Shown here piece after piece: positions 56,197-64,000 of a DNA stretch of 64,000 nucleotides. The notes below the pieces were generated by a model. The model had not been told where the DNA came from. It made no database searches and saw nothing but the letters and a program-made list of their open reading frames with translations. The stretch is from the NCBI RefSeq assembly GCF_900101105.1, contig NZ_FNGA01000006.1, positions 1-64,000 on the forward strand. The letters are read 5' to 3'. The stretch comes from Maridesulfovibrio ferrireducens (lineage in GTDB: Bacteria > Desulfobacterota > Desulfovibrionia > Desulfovibrionales > Desulfovibrionaceae). The translations under genes and the position numbers were made by a program. Positions within the stretch are counted from its first letter, which is position 1. Every line of letters begins with the position of its first letter.

Positions 56197-57483
56197 ATGA
56201 ATCCACATGGAGTATTAGAAACTCAGCCAAGTCTCGAACATCTTACAAGTGATGCAGAAAAACTGTTTGCCGATCTGGAAGAATTATCCAGAGATAAAAT
56301 CGGGGTTTCACGCCCTTCATATGGCGAAGGTGAAAGTAAAGCTTTCGACATGATTGAGAACTTTGCCAAAGGTGAAGGGCTTATCACTTCGCGTGATGCG
56401 GCTGCAAACCTTGTCATTGAACTTGAAGAAATATCTCAAGATCAGGAATACATACTGATTGGTTCACATCTTGATTCCGTTCCGCAAGGCGGAAACTATG
56501 ACGGTGCGGCCGGAGTTATTGCTGGCCTTCTATGTCTGGTTGAATACAAAAGAACCGGAACATCCCCTGAAACTCCCGTTAAAGTTATAGCCCTGCGCGG
56601 AGAAGAAAGTGCGTGGTTCGACGCATGCTACTTAGGTTCCAAAGCTCTTCTGGGTAAACTGGAAAAATCTGAGCAAGCTCTTCCTCAACGCGATGACGGC
56701 AAGACTCTCGGAACACATATGGCTCACTGCGGAGCAGATGTAGACAGAATATCTAAAGGCGAAAAGCTTATTGATACATCTAAAATCAAAGCCTTCTTTG
56801 AACTCCATATTGAACAGGGACCGGTCATGATTGCCCGCAACCTTCCTGTTGCAGCTGTCACCGGAATCCGCGGCAACATCAGACACAGAAAAATTCTTTG
56901 TATCGGTGAAGACGGACATTCAGGAGCAGTTCCGCGTTGGCTTAGACGTGACGCTGTTTTTGCAACTGCGGATTTAATTACCCGAATAGACGATCACTGG
57001 ACCACAATTTTACAGCATGGTGGAGATCTGGTTGTAACAACCGGAATTATGACAACCAACCCGCAAAACCATGCAATGTCACGCATTCCCGGCTTAGTGA
57101 CATTCAGTTTTGAGGCAAGAAGTCAATATGAACATACTCTTGCCGCCATTGAAGCGCTGATCCATTCTGAATGCGCGACAATAACTTATGACCGCAAAGT
57201 TCAGTTCGAATTTGATAAACCTGTAAAAACTCCTCCCGCAGTGCTTGACCAAAGTATTGTTGAGCGCATAAATAAAGCTTGTGGAGAGGAAGGATTGCCA
57301 ATAGAAGCTATACCAAGCGGAGCCGGACATGATGCGTCACTTTTCGCAAATGCCGGAGTTCCTACAGGAATGCTCTTTGTGAGAAATCGCAACGGTTCCC
57401 ATAATCCCGAAGAAGAAATGGATATTGCAGATTTCATTCGGGGCACATCTGTACTTTGCCGCACAATTACGGAGTTCAAATAA
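56197..57483 (+). CDS. M20-family N-carbamoyl-amino-acid hydrolase / allantoate amidohydrolase-like
   Basis: 428 aa from ATG 56197, after GTGGGGA at moderate distance; an in-frame ATG at 56155 lacks a ribosome site but cannot be excluded. Metal and substrate motifs are GSHLDSVPQGGNYDGAAGV, RGEESAWF, ELHIEQGPV, GHSGAVPRWLRRDAV and GAGHDASLF, all typical of the carbamoylase/ureidopropionase group. It cleaves an N-carbamoyl or ureido group to ammonia, CO2 and an amino acid. It follows the TRAP genes, and its TAA stop overlaps the pyrC ATG (TAATG). Confidence 0.88.
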   Translation: MNPHGVLETQPSLEHLTSDAEKLFADLEELSRDKIGVSRPSYGEGESKAFDMIENFAKGEGLITSRDAAANLVIELEEISQDQEYILIGSHLDSVPQGGNYDGAAGVIAGLLCLVEYKRTGTSPETPVKVIALRGEESAWFDACYLGSKALLGKLEKSEQALPQRDDGKTLGTHMAHCGADVDRISKGEKLIDTSKIKAFFELHIEQGPVMIARNLPVAAVTGIRGNIRHRKILCIGEDGHSGAVPRWLRRDAVFATADLITRIDDHWTTILQHGGDLVVTTGIMTTNPQNHAMSRIPGLVTFSFEARSQYEHTLAAIEALIHSECATITYDRKVQFEFDKPVKTPPAVLDQSIVERINKACGEEGLPIEAIPSGAGHDASLFANAGVPTGMLFVRNRNGSHNPEEEMDIADFIRGTSVLCRTITEFK

Positions 57484-58526
57484 TGAGCACTGAAATTACC
57501 ATCATAAGACCTGATGACTGGCATCTCCACCTTAGAGATGGAGATATGCTTGCGGCTGTGCTGCCCTACACTGCAAAAATTTACGGCAGAGCTATTGTTA
57601 TGCCTAACCTCACCCCTCCTGTTACCACGGTAGCCAGAGCTGAGGAATATCGCAGACGAATTATCGCTGCGCGCCCGGAAGGTTCGCGCTTTGAACCGCT
57701 TATGACCTGCTACCTGACAGATACAACTGACCCGGAAGATATTCGCGAAGCTTGCGCTGTTAAAGCTTTCCATGCAATTAAGCTGTTTCCAGCAGGAGCT
57801 ACAACCAATTCCGACTGCGGAGTAACTTCCATAAAGAAAGTTTATCCGGTACTCGAAGTGATGCAAGAACTTGGAATTCCACTTTCCGTCCACGGAGAAG
57901 TGGTTGACCCGAAAGTTGACGTTTTCGACCGCGAAGCAGTTTTTATAGACAGAGTGCTTGCACCGCTTCGTAAGGACTTTCCCGAACTGAAAATAGTTTT
58001 CGAACACTTGACCTGCAAAACCGCAGTTGATTATGTTCTTGATCAAGACGAGTTCACGGTTGCGACCATAACTCCGCATCATCTGGTGCTGACCCGCAAC
58101 GATCTTTTTAAAGGTGGCATGAATCCTTACATGTACTGCCTGCCGGTTGCGAAAACTTTTGAAGATCGCGAAGCATTACGTGATGCAGCAACTTCGGGTA
58201 ATGAAAAGTTTTTTCTCGGAACAGATTCTGCGCCGCACCCGTGTTCAAGCAAAGAAAAAGCAGGGGCTGCTGCCGGAATTTTTAATGCGCCGACCTCAAT
58301 CGGTTATGTAACTCAAATTTTTGAAAGAAATAACGCCCTTGAAAAACTCGAAGGCTTTACTTCTATATACGGAGCCAGATTTTACGGATTTTCTCCCAAT
58401 GGCAGCACAATTACTCTAGCCAAACGAGATATACCCGTTTCAATGGAATGGCTCTTCAAAGCGGGAGAGGACGAGGTTCGAATATTCAACCCCGACACTC
58501 CCCTTTATTGGGAATTGGTTGATTGA
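57483..58526 (+). CDS. pyrC: Dihydroorotase, class II (E. coli PyrC type)
   Basis: 347 aa from ATG 57483 overlapping the upstream stop; a longer frame is open but this overlap and length fit. Motifs are RPDDWHLHLRDGDM (metal His pair), AIKLFPAGATTNS (carboxylated Lys), SVHGEV, FEHLT, ITPHHL and GTDSAPH. It interconverts N-carbamoyl-L-aspartate and dihydroorotate in pyrimidine synthesis. Its place at the end of a TRAP/carbamoylase operon is unusual. Confidence 0.96.
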   Translation: MSTEITIIRPDDWHLHLRDGDMLAAVLPYTAKIYGRAIVMPNLTPPVTTVARAEEYRRRIIAARPEGSRFEPLMTCYLTDTTDPEDIREACAVKAFHAIKLFPAGATTNSDCGVTSIKKVYPVLEVMQELGIPLSVHGEVVDPKVDVFDREAVFIDRVLAPLRKDFPELKIVFEHLTCKTAVDYVLDQDEFTVATITPHHLVLTRNDLFKGGMNPYMYCLPVAKTFEDREALRDAATSGNEKFFLGTDSAPHPCSSKEKAGAAAGIFNAPTSIGYVTQIFERNNALEKLEGFTSIYGARFYGFSPNGSTITLAKRDIPVSMEWLFKAGEDEVRIFNPDTPLYWELVD

Positions 58527-58531
58527 TAGAG

Positions 58532-58564
58532 GCTGAGCCGTTTTTTTTAGGCTCAGCTTTTTTT
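58532..58564 (+). terminator. Terminator after pyrC
   Basis: GCTGAGCC/GGCTCAGC with a T-run in loop and tail. Confidence 0.8.
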
Positions 58565-58590
58565 ACGCATACAACAACAAAGGAGAAACA

Positions 58591-59286
58591 ATGGTTCCTA
58601 CCAGCTTTCCAGACAAAGAAACCATAGCTGAAATTACAGCTAAAATGCTCATCGAAGTTGAAGCTATTCGCTTCAGAGCTGATGAGCCTTTCAAGTTTAC
58701 CTCTGGCTGGGCCAGCCCGGTATACATTGACTGCCGTAAACTTATTTCCTACCCGCGTGTTCGTCAGACACTGATGGACTTCGGTGCTTCTGTTATTCTT
58801 AGAGAAGTAGGCTTTGAGTCAATCGACTGTATTGCAGGCGGCGAAACAGCCGGTATCCCCTTTGCTGCATGGCTGTCTGACAGACTGATGCTTCCTATGC
58901 AGTATGTGCGCAAAAAACCAAAAGGTTTTGGCCGCGATGCACAGATTGAAGGTGATTTTAAAGAAGGAGCGAAAGTTCTTCTTGTTGAAGACTTAACCAC
59001 TGACGGACGCAGCAAAATAACCTTTGCTGAAGCTCTTCGTCGTGCAGGCGCAGAAGTTACTCATACTTTTGTACTCTTCCACTACGGAATTTTCCCAAAC
59101 ACCAAGGAAACCCTTGCTGCAGCAGGACTTGAAATGCTCTCACTGGCAAACTGGTGGGATATTCTGAACGTCTGTAAAAAAGAAAAATACTTCAACACCA
59201 AGTCTTTGGATGAAGTCGAAAATTTCCTCAACAATCCAGTAGAATGGTCTGGAGCTCACGGCGGAATTTCAACTTATCCTAAATAA
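58591..59286 (+). CDS. pyrE: Orotate phosphoribosyltransferase
   Basis: 231 aa, ATG after GGAGA. Motifs are [20 protein letters not shown], then [20 protein letters not shown], and the PRPP loop [15 protein letters not shown]. It joins orotate and PRPP to give OMP. It stands as its own transcription unit between two terminators. Confidence 0.96.
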   Translation: MVPTSFPDKETIAEITAKMLIEVEAIRFRADEPFKFTSGWASPVYIDCRKLISYPRVRQTLMDFGASVILREVGFESIDCIAGGETAGIPFAAWLSDRLMLPMQYVRKKPKGFGRDAQIEGDFKEGAKVLLVEDLTTDGRSKITFAEALRRAGAEVTHTFVLFHYGIFPNTKETLAAAGLEMLSLANWWDILNVCKKEKYFNTKSLDEVENFLNNPVEWSGAHGGISTYPK

Positions 59287-59302
59287 GAATTATTTGACCA
59301 CT

Positions 59303-59344
59303 AAAAAGGGCAAATCTTTAATTAAAGATTTGCCCTTTTTTTTG
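59303..59344 (+). terminator. Bidirectional terminator between pyrE and the PBP gene
   Basis: AAAAAGGGCAAATCTTTAA/TTAAAGATTTGCCCTTTTT, perfect. Confidence 0.88.
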
Positions 59345-59388
59345 ATTAATTTTCGACTGGTATTATTTCAAACCAGCTTATTTAAACC

Positions 59389-61788
59389 TTAGAAAGTCTG
59401 CTTAAACAGATCTTCACTGGAAGAACCGCCACTTTCAGAACCTGATCCTGATCCAGTAGCTGTCTTGGTAGGCTGGGTTCCTTCCTTAAACGGAAGGAAG
59501 AATGTTTCACTTGATCCCGGCCCGGCAAGCAGGCCCGAAGCGGCATCAATCTTCGCCATTACAACACCGTCTGGTTGTGGAAAGTCCATATAAGGGTAAT
59601 CCTTCTCGACTTTTTTACGATAAGAAACCCAGATAGGACTCGCGGCACGTGAGCCGGTTTCCCATTTACCCATCGGAGTCAACTGGTCAAAACCAACGAA
59701 CACACCAGTCAGCAGGTAAGGAGAAAATCCCATATACCAAGCATCATGTTCATTATTTGTAGTTCCGGTTTTACCTGCAACCGGACGACCAAGTACTTTT
59801 GCTCTCCACCCTGTGCCGCGCTGAACAACTTCCTTAAGAAGACTGCACATTATATAAGCTGTCTGCGGGCTGATTGCATCATGGACTTCAGGCTTTGATT
59901 CATAAAGAAGCTCACCCCAGGCACTGTTTACAGTCAAAACCAGACGGGCTTTAACGGATGTACCACCTCGCGCAAAAGCGGAGTAAGCTTCGATCATATT
60001 AATCAAAGTAACTGATGCGGAACCAAGCGCAACTGACAAATCATGAGGAAACTCGCCCTCAAGTCCCATTGTCTTAGCACGTTCCACAATTTTACTTATA
60101 CCCATCTTCTGAGCAAGTCTGATGGTTACCAGATTTCGTGATTTAACAAGAGCGGTACGCAACAAAGTCGGTCCGTAGAAAACTCCTTCAAAATTTTCCG
60201 GCTTCCAGAGCTTACCTGCAACCATATCAGTATATACAAACGGAGCATCCATCATGATAGATGCCGGAGTATAACCATTGTCCATTGCTGTTGAGTACAC
60301 AATGGGTTTGAATGCCGAACCGGGCTGTCTTTTCGCCTGTGTTGCACGGTTGAACTGACTTTTATGAAATGAATACCCGCCAACCATTGCCTTAATTTCA
60401 CCGGACCTAGGGTCCATAGAAACTAAAGCACCTTCGACAACGGGTCTCTGAACTAAATCAACAGTCCAACTGACATCTTCAAGCTCAGCAGCATCAGCAC
60501 TGACTTGATTGAAATTAACTTCACTGCCGTCTTTAAAAAAGGCTTTGGTAAGTTTAGCCCAGACAACATCCCCTGATTTTAGAACAGTTGTAGCGTCCTT
60601 AACAGGACGGACTTGATCATGAGCTTTACGAATATCCGGCTTACGACACCAGTGCATGCTTGTTACAGGCATTTTCGCAGAATATTTACCAAATTTAACT
60701 GCGGCTTCAGTTTTAGCAACCTTTGTCACTAAAACTTTCACCCAGTAACCGGGTTTAAGTTCTGAAACCGGAACAACATCGGTTGTCAAAAATTTCTGAA
60801 AATCGGCAGGCTGTAACTGAGCCAAAGGCCCTTTCCATCCCCTTCTGGTGGATGAATTTTCAAGACCGGTTCGGACAGCTTCATCAGCCGCTTTCTGATG
60901 TTTTAAATCGCAAGCTGTTACTACATTGAGACCGCCGTAATAAACAGCTTCTTCGCCATACTTATCAAGAAGCCAGCGTCTAACTTCTTCCAGATAATAT
61001 GGACCATTCTGCCAAGACGGGTCTTCCATGCTTTTGTATACAAGCTGCTGGTCTATAGCAGTATTGTACTGATCCCGGTCAATCCACCTATGCTCGTACA
61101 TTTGCCCCAGCACATAAAGCTGGCGAGCTTTTGCTCTTTCAGGATGTCTATATGGATCATAGCGACTCGGAGCCTGTGGCAATCCTGCGAGGAGAGCACA
61201 TTCCGCAACGGTTAAATCGCTAACATGTTTACCGAAATAAACACGGGCAGCCGCTTCAATACCGTATGCCCCTGCGCCGAGATAAATTTGATTCAGATAA
61301 ATTGTGAGTATTTCATCTTTTTCAAGATAATGCTCAAGCCTGAAAGCAAGAATTGCTTCTTTAATTTTACGTTTATAACTTTTTTCAGGAGTAAGCAGCA
61401 AACGCTTAATAATCTGCTGAGTTATGGTACTTCCGCCCTGCTTAATGGAGCCACCCCTGAGGTTGGCTACAAAAGCTCGTGAAATAGCAGAAAAGTCCAC
61501 ACCGTCATGCTCGTAAAAAGAAGCATCTTCAGCGGCAAGAAAAGCTTTAGAAAGAAGCGGAGTCATTTCATCCATTCTTACTAAAAACCGTTTTTCTTTA
61601 TAGAAATATCCAAGCACCTTGTTATCATGCGTATACACAGTAGTAACAAGAGGCGGGTTGTAATCGGTAACATTCTTAAAGCCCGGCAAATCTCTGGAGG
61701 CCCAGTAGTATAAACCGGCCGCAGAAGATATCCCGAGAACCCCGATCACAAGCATTACAATCAGACTTATTTTATAAACTTTCTTCAT
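59389..61788 (-). CDS. mrcA: Penicillin-binding protein 1A (bifunctional class A PBP)
   Basis: 799 aa. An N-terminal membrane helix (about 6-30) precedes a GT51 glycosyltransferase with EDASFYEHDGVD and GGSTITQQIIKRLLL. An OB-like inserted region (about 320-440) typical of proteobacterial PBP1A follows. The transpeptidase has PGSAFKP (catalytic Ser, about 490), SRN (about 547) and KTGTTN (about 672). The C-terminus is a Gly/Ser-rich tail. It polymerises and cross-links peptidoglycan. Confidence 0.95.
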   Translation of the reverse strand: MKKVYKISLIVMLVIGVLGISSAAGLYYWASRDLPGFKNVTDYNPPLVTTVYTHDNKVLGYFYKEKRFLVRMDEMTPLLSKAFLAAEDASFYEHDGVDFSAISRAFVANLRGGSIKQGGSTITQQIIKRLLLTPEKSYKRKIKEAILAFRLEHYLEKDEILTIYLNQIYLGAGAYGIEAAARVYFGKHVSDLTVAECALLAGLPQAPSRYDPYRHPERAKARQLYVLGQMYEHRWIDRDQYNTAIDQQLVYKSMEDPSWQNGPYYLEEVRRWLLDKYGEEAVYYGGLNVVTACDLKHQKAADEAVRTGLENSSTRRGWKGPLAQLQPADFQKFLTTDVVPVSELKPGYWVKVLVTKVAKTEAAVKFGKYSAKMPVTSMHWCRKPDIRKAHDQVRPVKDATTVLKSGDVVWAKLTKAFFKDGSEVNFNQVSADAAELEDVSWTVDLVQRPVVEGALVSMDPRSGEIKAMVGGYSFHKSQFNRATQAKRQPGSAFKPIVYSTAMDNGYTPASIMMDAPFVYTDMVAGKLWKPENFEGVFYGPTLLRTALVKSRNLVTIRLAQKMGISKIVERAKTMGLEGEFPHDLSVALGSASVTLINMIEAYSAFARGGTSVKARLVLTVNSAWGELLYESKPEVHDAISPQTAYIMCSLLKEVVQRGTGWRAKVLGRPVAGKTGTTNNEHDAWYMGFSPYLLTGVFVGFDQLTPMGKWETGSRAASPIWVSYRKKVEKDYPYMDFPQPDGVVMAKIDAASGLLAGPGSSETFFLPFKEGTQPTKTATGSGSGSESGGSSSEDLFKQTF

Positions 61789-61878
61789 CTGCTAATCTCG
61801 CAAGTTATCAAATCAGATAACTGGTCCGGATAATAATTAATCTAAAATTCGACTATGATATCAGTTGGCTCAAAAAAA

Positions 61879-62406
61879 CTATTTTGACTGAGGATCAAAT
61901 CCCCATGCCCGTCTCAGCCTTGCATGAAGATCTCTGACTTTTACCTGAGAAACATCCAAAGCTTTGAGCAATTTTCCCGGACTCTTATTTTCAAGTTGAG
62001 CAAGACAAGTCGCTATTTCCAAAACATTGATTCTGCCGCCCTCAGTTGTCCAAAAAGGAAATAAGCGGCAATAATAGGGACGAAAATCCTGCGGTATAAG
62101 ACAACCTTGCTCTCCCAAAAAGAGACACTTTCCCGATTCATCAACCGCTAACCGATAATGAGCTCCTCCCGGAGGAAACAACTCTTTTACAGCCCTACGC
62201 TGATCAGGAAACAAGCGAAGTAAATTTTCAATAAAAAGGGCGGTGTTCGGTTGTAAAACGAACCCGCCTAAATCGAGAGCGCATTCTAGAATGCGCTCCC
62301 GTTCATATTCAGAAACTGGAAAACAGACTTCTTCACAGCCTGGAGTCAATTCGCAACATGTCGGGCCTTTAGCGGCACATCGTGCACAAACAAAAGGATC
62401 ATTCAT
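61879..62406 (-). CDS. YkgJ-family CxxC-rich (zinc/iron-chelating) protein
   Basis: 175 aa. The N-terminal CARCAAKGPTCCELTPGCEE cluster and later C residues (KCLFLGEQGC, PYYCRLFP) are typical of the CxxCxxCC/YkgJ family, which binds metal, perhaps an Fe-S cluster. The cell role is unknown. It lies between purF and the PBP gene on the same strand. Confidence 0.85.
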   Translation of the reverse strand: MNDPFVCARCAAKGPTCCELTPGCEEVCFPVSEYERERILECALDLGGFVLQPNTALFIENLLRLFPDQRRAVKELFPPGGAHYRLAVDESGKCLFLGEQGCLIPQDFRPYYCRLFPFWTTEGGRINVLEIATCLAQLENKSPGKLLKALDVSQVKVRDLHARLRRAWGFDPQSK

Positions 62407-62433
62407 AAATGAAAATACTCCATTACTTTGTTG

Positions 62434-63825
62434 CTAGCACTTATCTTCCAAACACATTTTACCGGAACAGGAGCAGGGCTCAATTGGATAGTCACCGTTG
62501 AAGCATGCCAGACAATAAGAATCTCTATCTTCAACTGAGTCCAAAAGACCATCAATTGAAAGATAATGAAGAGAATCAAGACCGATAAAACTTGCAATTT
62601 CTTCTTCAGTACTATTAGCCGCGATAAGTTCACCCTTAGATGAAAAATCGATTCCGTAATAACAAGGGAAGCGAATTGCGGGACAACTGACACGCATATG
62701 AATTTCACGTGCGCCAAGCGCTCTGAGTTCTTTGACCCTTGCGCGAATTGTTGTTCCGCGAACAATGGAATCTTCGATAATCATGATGCTCTTGCCTTTA
62801 ATCATGCTGCGAACAGGATTAAGCTTCATCTTAACACTGAAATCGCGCATATCCTGTGAGGGCTGAATAAAAGTACGGCCAACATAATGATTTCGAATCA
62901 TGGCGAGTTCAAGCGGAAGTCCTGATTCCTGAGAATATCCGACAGCGGCATAGTTACCGGAGTCAGGGAAAGGCATAACAAAATCGACATCTTTCGGCAT
63001 TTCTCTAGCTAAAATCTGCCCCATTTTTTTACGTCTTTCATATACAACTTCATCAAAAATAATGGAGTCAGGACGTGCAAAATAGATCAATTCAAAAATA
63101 CATTGCCTTTTGGGAGTAGTGTCATCATAAATATAAGATGTCAGTTTGCCGTCTTCAACAACAACCATTTCCCCTTGCTTAACGGCACGAATGGCTTCAG
63201 CATCAATCAGATCGAATGCGCATGTTTCAGAGGCGAAAACATAATTGGCACCAACTTTACCAAACACTAAAGGGCGAAATCCATGAGGATCTTTAACTGC
63301 AATCATCTTGTCATTTGCAAGAATCAAAAGTGAAAAAGCCCCTTTGACCTTTTTACAAGCTTTCATGACAGCGTCTTCAATGGTATTTCCATTCAGACTT
63401 TTTGCGATCAGATGGACGAAAACTTCTGAATCCATAGTAGTCTGGAAAATTGAGCCCTGCGCTTCAAGTTCATCACGAAGTTCCTTCGTATTCACAAGAT
63501 TACCGTTATGGGCAATCGCGAGACGCAAATCGCCGAATCTTACAACAAACGGCTGAGCATTTTTTATCAGTGATGCGCCGGTAGTAGAATATCTGACATG
63601 CCCGATAGCAATATCACCTTTCAATTCTTTACTTAGATGACGCTCGTTAAAAACGTCCGCAACCAATCCCATGCCCTTCTGTTCACGGATTGTATCGCCG
63701 TCCCATGTAACAATTCCAGCAGATTCCTGACCGCGATGCTGCATAGCATAAAGACCAAAATAGGTCATTCTTGCTGCTTCGGGATGGCCGCATATTCCAA
63801 AGAGTCCGCAATATTCTTTTTTCAT
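62434..63825 (-). CDS. purF: Amidophosphoribosyltransferase
   Basis: 463 aa from ATG 63825 (AGGA upstream; a frame seven codons longer has no good site). The N-terminus MKKEYCGLFGI places the glutaminase Cys at residue 6, so a five-residue propeptide must be removed as in the B. subtilis type. The PRPP motif is IMIIEDSIVRGTT. C-terminal Cys residues (CLACFNGDYP, CSCSGKMC) and an internal Cys near 390 fit a 4Fe-4S cluster. It makes phosphoribosylamine, the first step of purine synthesis. Confidence 0.96.
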   Translation of the reverse strand: MKKEYCGLFGICGHPEAARMTYFGLYAMQHRGQESAGIVTWDGDTIREQKGMGLVADVFNERHLSKELKGDIAIGHVRYSTTGASLIKNAQPFVVRFGDLRLAIAHNGNLVNTKELRDELEAQGSIFQTTMDSEVFVHLIAKSLNGNTIEDAVMKACKKVKGAFSLLILANDKMIAVKDPHGFRPLVFGKVGANYVFASETCAFDLIDAEAIRAVKQGEMVVVEDGKLTSYIYDDTTPKRQCIFELIYFARPDSIIFDEVVYERRKKMGQILAREMPKDVDFVMPFPDSGNYAAVGYSQESGLPLELAMIRNHYVGRTFIQPSQDMRDFSVKMKLNPVRSMIKGKSIMIIEDSIVRGTTIRARVKELRALGAREIHMRVSCPAIRFPCYYGIDFSSKGELIAANSTEEEIASFIGLDSLHYLSIDGLLDSVEDRDSYCLACFNGDYPIEPCSCSGKMCLEDKC

Positions 63826-63890
63826 ATTTCCTGCTCTTGTATTCAAAAAGGAAAGGACCGGAGCATGTGCCCGGCCCGATAATTTCCAGT

Positions 63891-64000
63891 TTATTTTTCC
63901 ATGTTATGGTAATGCTGTAAACACCGTACATCCAGCCCTGTGCCGCGATGGTCTTTTATGGCTAAAGCCATGGCATGCGCGCCAGCGACTGTCGTTGTAT
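63891..64000 (-). CDS. carB: Carbamoyl-phosphate synthase large subunit, C-terminal end
   Basis: This is partial: only the last 35 codons lie in the window, ending at TAA (63891-63893). The sequence TTTVAGAHAMALAIKDHR followed by LDVRCLQHYH matches the C-terminus of CarB (the TT-x-AGA motif and the LDVxxLQ(D/E)YH end). The gene runs out of the window to the right. It supplies carbamoyl phosphate for pyrimidine and arginine synthesis and is followed by purF on the same strand. Confidence 0.82.
   Translation of the reverse strand, partial: TTTVAGAHAMALAIKDHRGTGLDVRCLQHYHNMEK

Noticed and set aside
57201-58082. 293-codon minus-strand frame opposite pyrC
   Set aside because: pyrC has all catalytic motifs on the + strand. 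The antisense frame is Ser/Phe/Asn-rich with no start signal.
63849-63890. Strong intrinsic terminator between carB and purF
   Set aside because: A CCGG...CCGG hairpin exists but is imperfect and the T-run is interrupted (TCCTTTCCTTTTT), so read-through from carB to purF remains possible.

Overview
The window (about 42-45% GC by eye) looks like chromosome from a Desulfovibrionales-type sulfate reducer, perhaps Maridesulfovibrio or a relative. This is inferred from overall protein character, a periplasmic and membrane repertoire typical of anaerobic Desulfobacterota, TRAP transport, and the scattered pyr/pur genes. No single sequence proves the taxonomy. Genes lie on both strands, separated by clear intrinsic terminators.

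Region 1 (1-24381, + strand) is one giant-adhesin secretion locus. It holds the 3' 17.8 kb of a huge adhesin made of about 53 bacterial Ig-like modules, a MotB/SiiA-like inner-membrane protein, a type I secretion ABC exporter with a C39-like N-terminal domain, its HlyD-type adaptor, and a membrane sensor with Cache-like, PAS and HD-GYP regions. The HD-GYP domain has lost nearly all its metal ligands. The layout recalls Salmonella SPI-4 (SiiE with SiiA/B and SiiC/D/F) combined with a possible c-di-GMP reading device. No TolC-like protein and no MotA/SiiB partner lie in the window.

Region 2 (24400-32400) is accessory DNA. A degenerate tRNA-Ser remnant and gene fragments precede a 6.3 kb integrative island inserted at the 3' end of tRNA-Arg(CCG). 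The island is bounded by a 20-bp direct repeat. It carries a P4-type integrase, a HigBA toxin-antitoxin pair, a heptamer-repeat region, and one large gene joining a metallophosphoesterase to an NTPase-like region and a TPR-like helical C-terminus. That gene is the best candidate for an undescribed defence system.

Region 3 (32400-44100) is mostly ordinary chromosome: MauE/DoxX and rhodanese proteins, an OFA-family transporter, SRP RNA, an acetate-type transporter, a cupin, ribB under an FMN riboswitch, a double-Cache chemoreceptor, a SLOG-like protein, an odd TonB-like/alpha-beta-hydrolase-like protein, tRNA-Pro and a periplasmic binding protein.

Region 4 (44000-47850) lies downstream of tRNA-Ser(GGA). 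It contains four copies of the tRNA terminator, two of them also carrying displaced copies of the tRNA 3' end. They separate a PfpI-like gene, a Sll1717-type P-loop ATPase and a BrnTA toxin-antitoxin pair, which looks like stepwise accretion of cargo at one tRNA.

Region 5 (47900-64000) is dominated by nucleotide metabolism: pyrD-pyrK, pyrC, pyrE, purF and the end of carB. It also has a U32 protein, PBP1A, a CxxC-rich protein, an XRE regulator with a MIF-like tautomerase, and a divergent TRAP transporter operon. That operon runs through an M20 carbamoylase into pyrC with overlapping stop and start codons, which suggests uptake and use of an N-carbamoyl amino acid such as ureidosuccinate.
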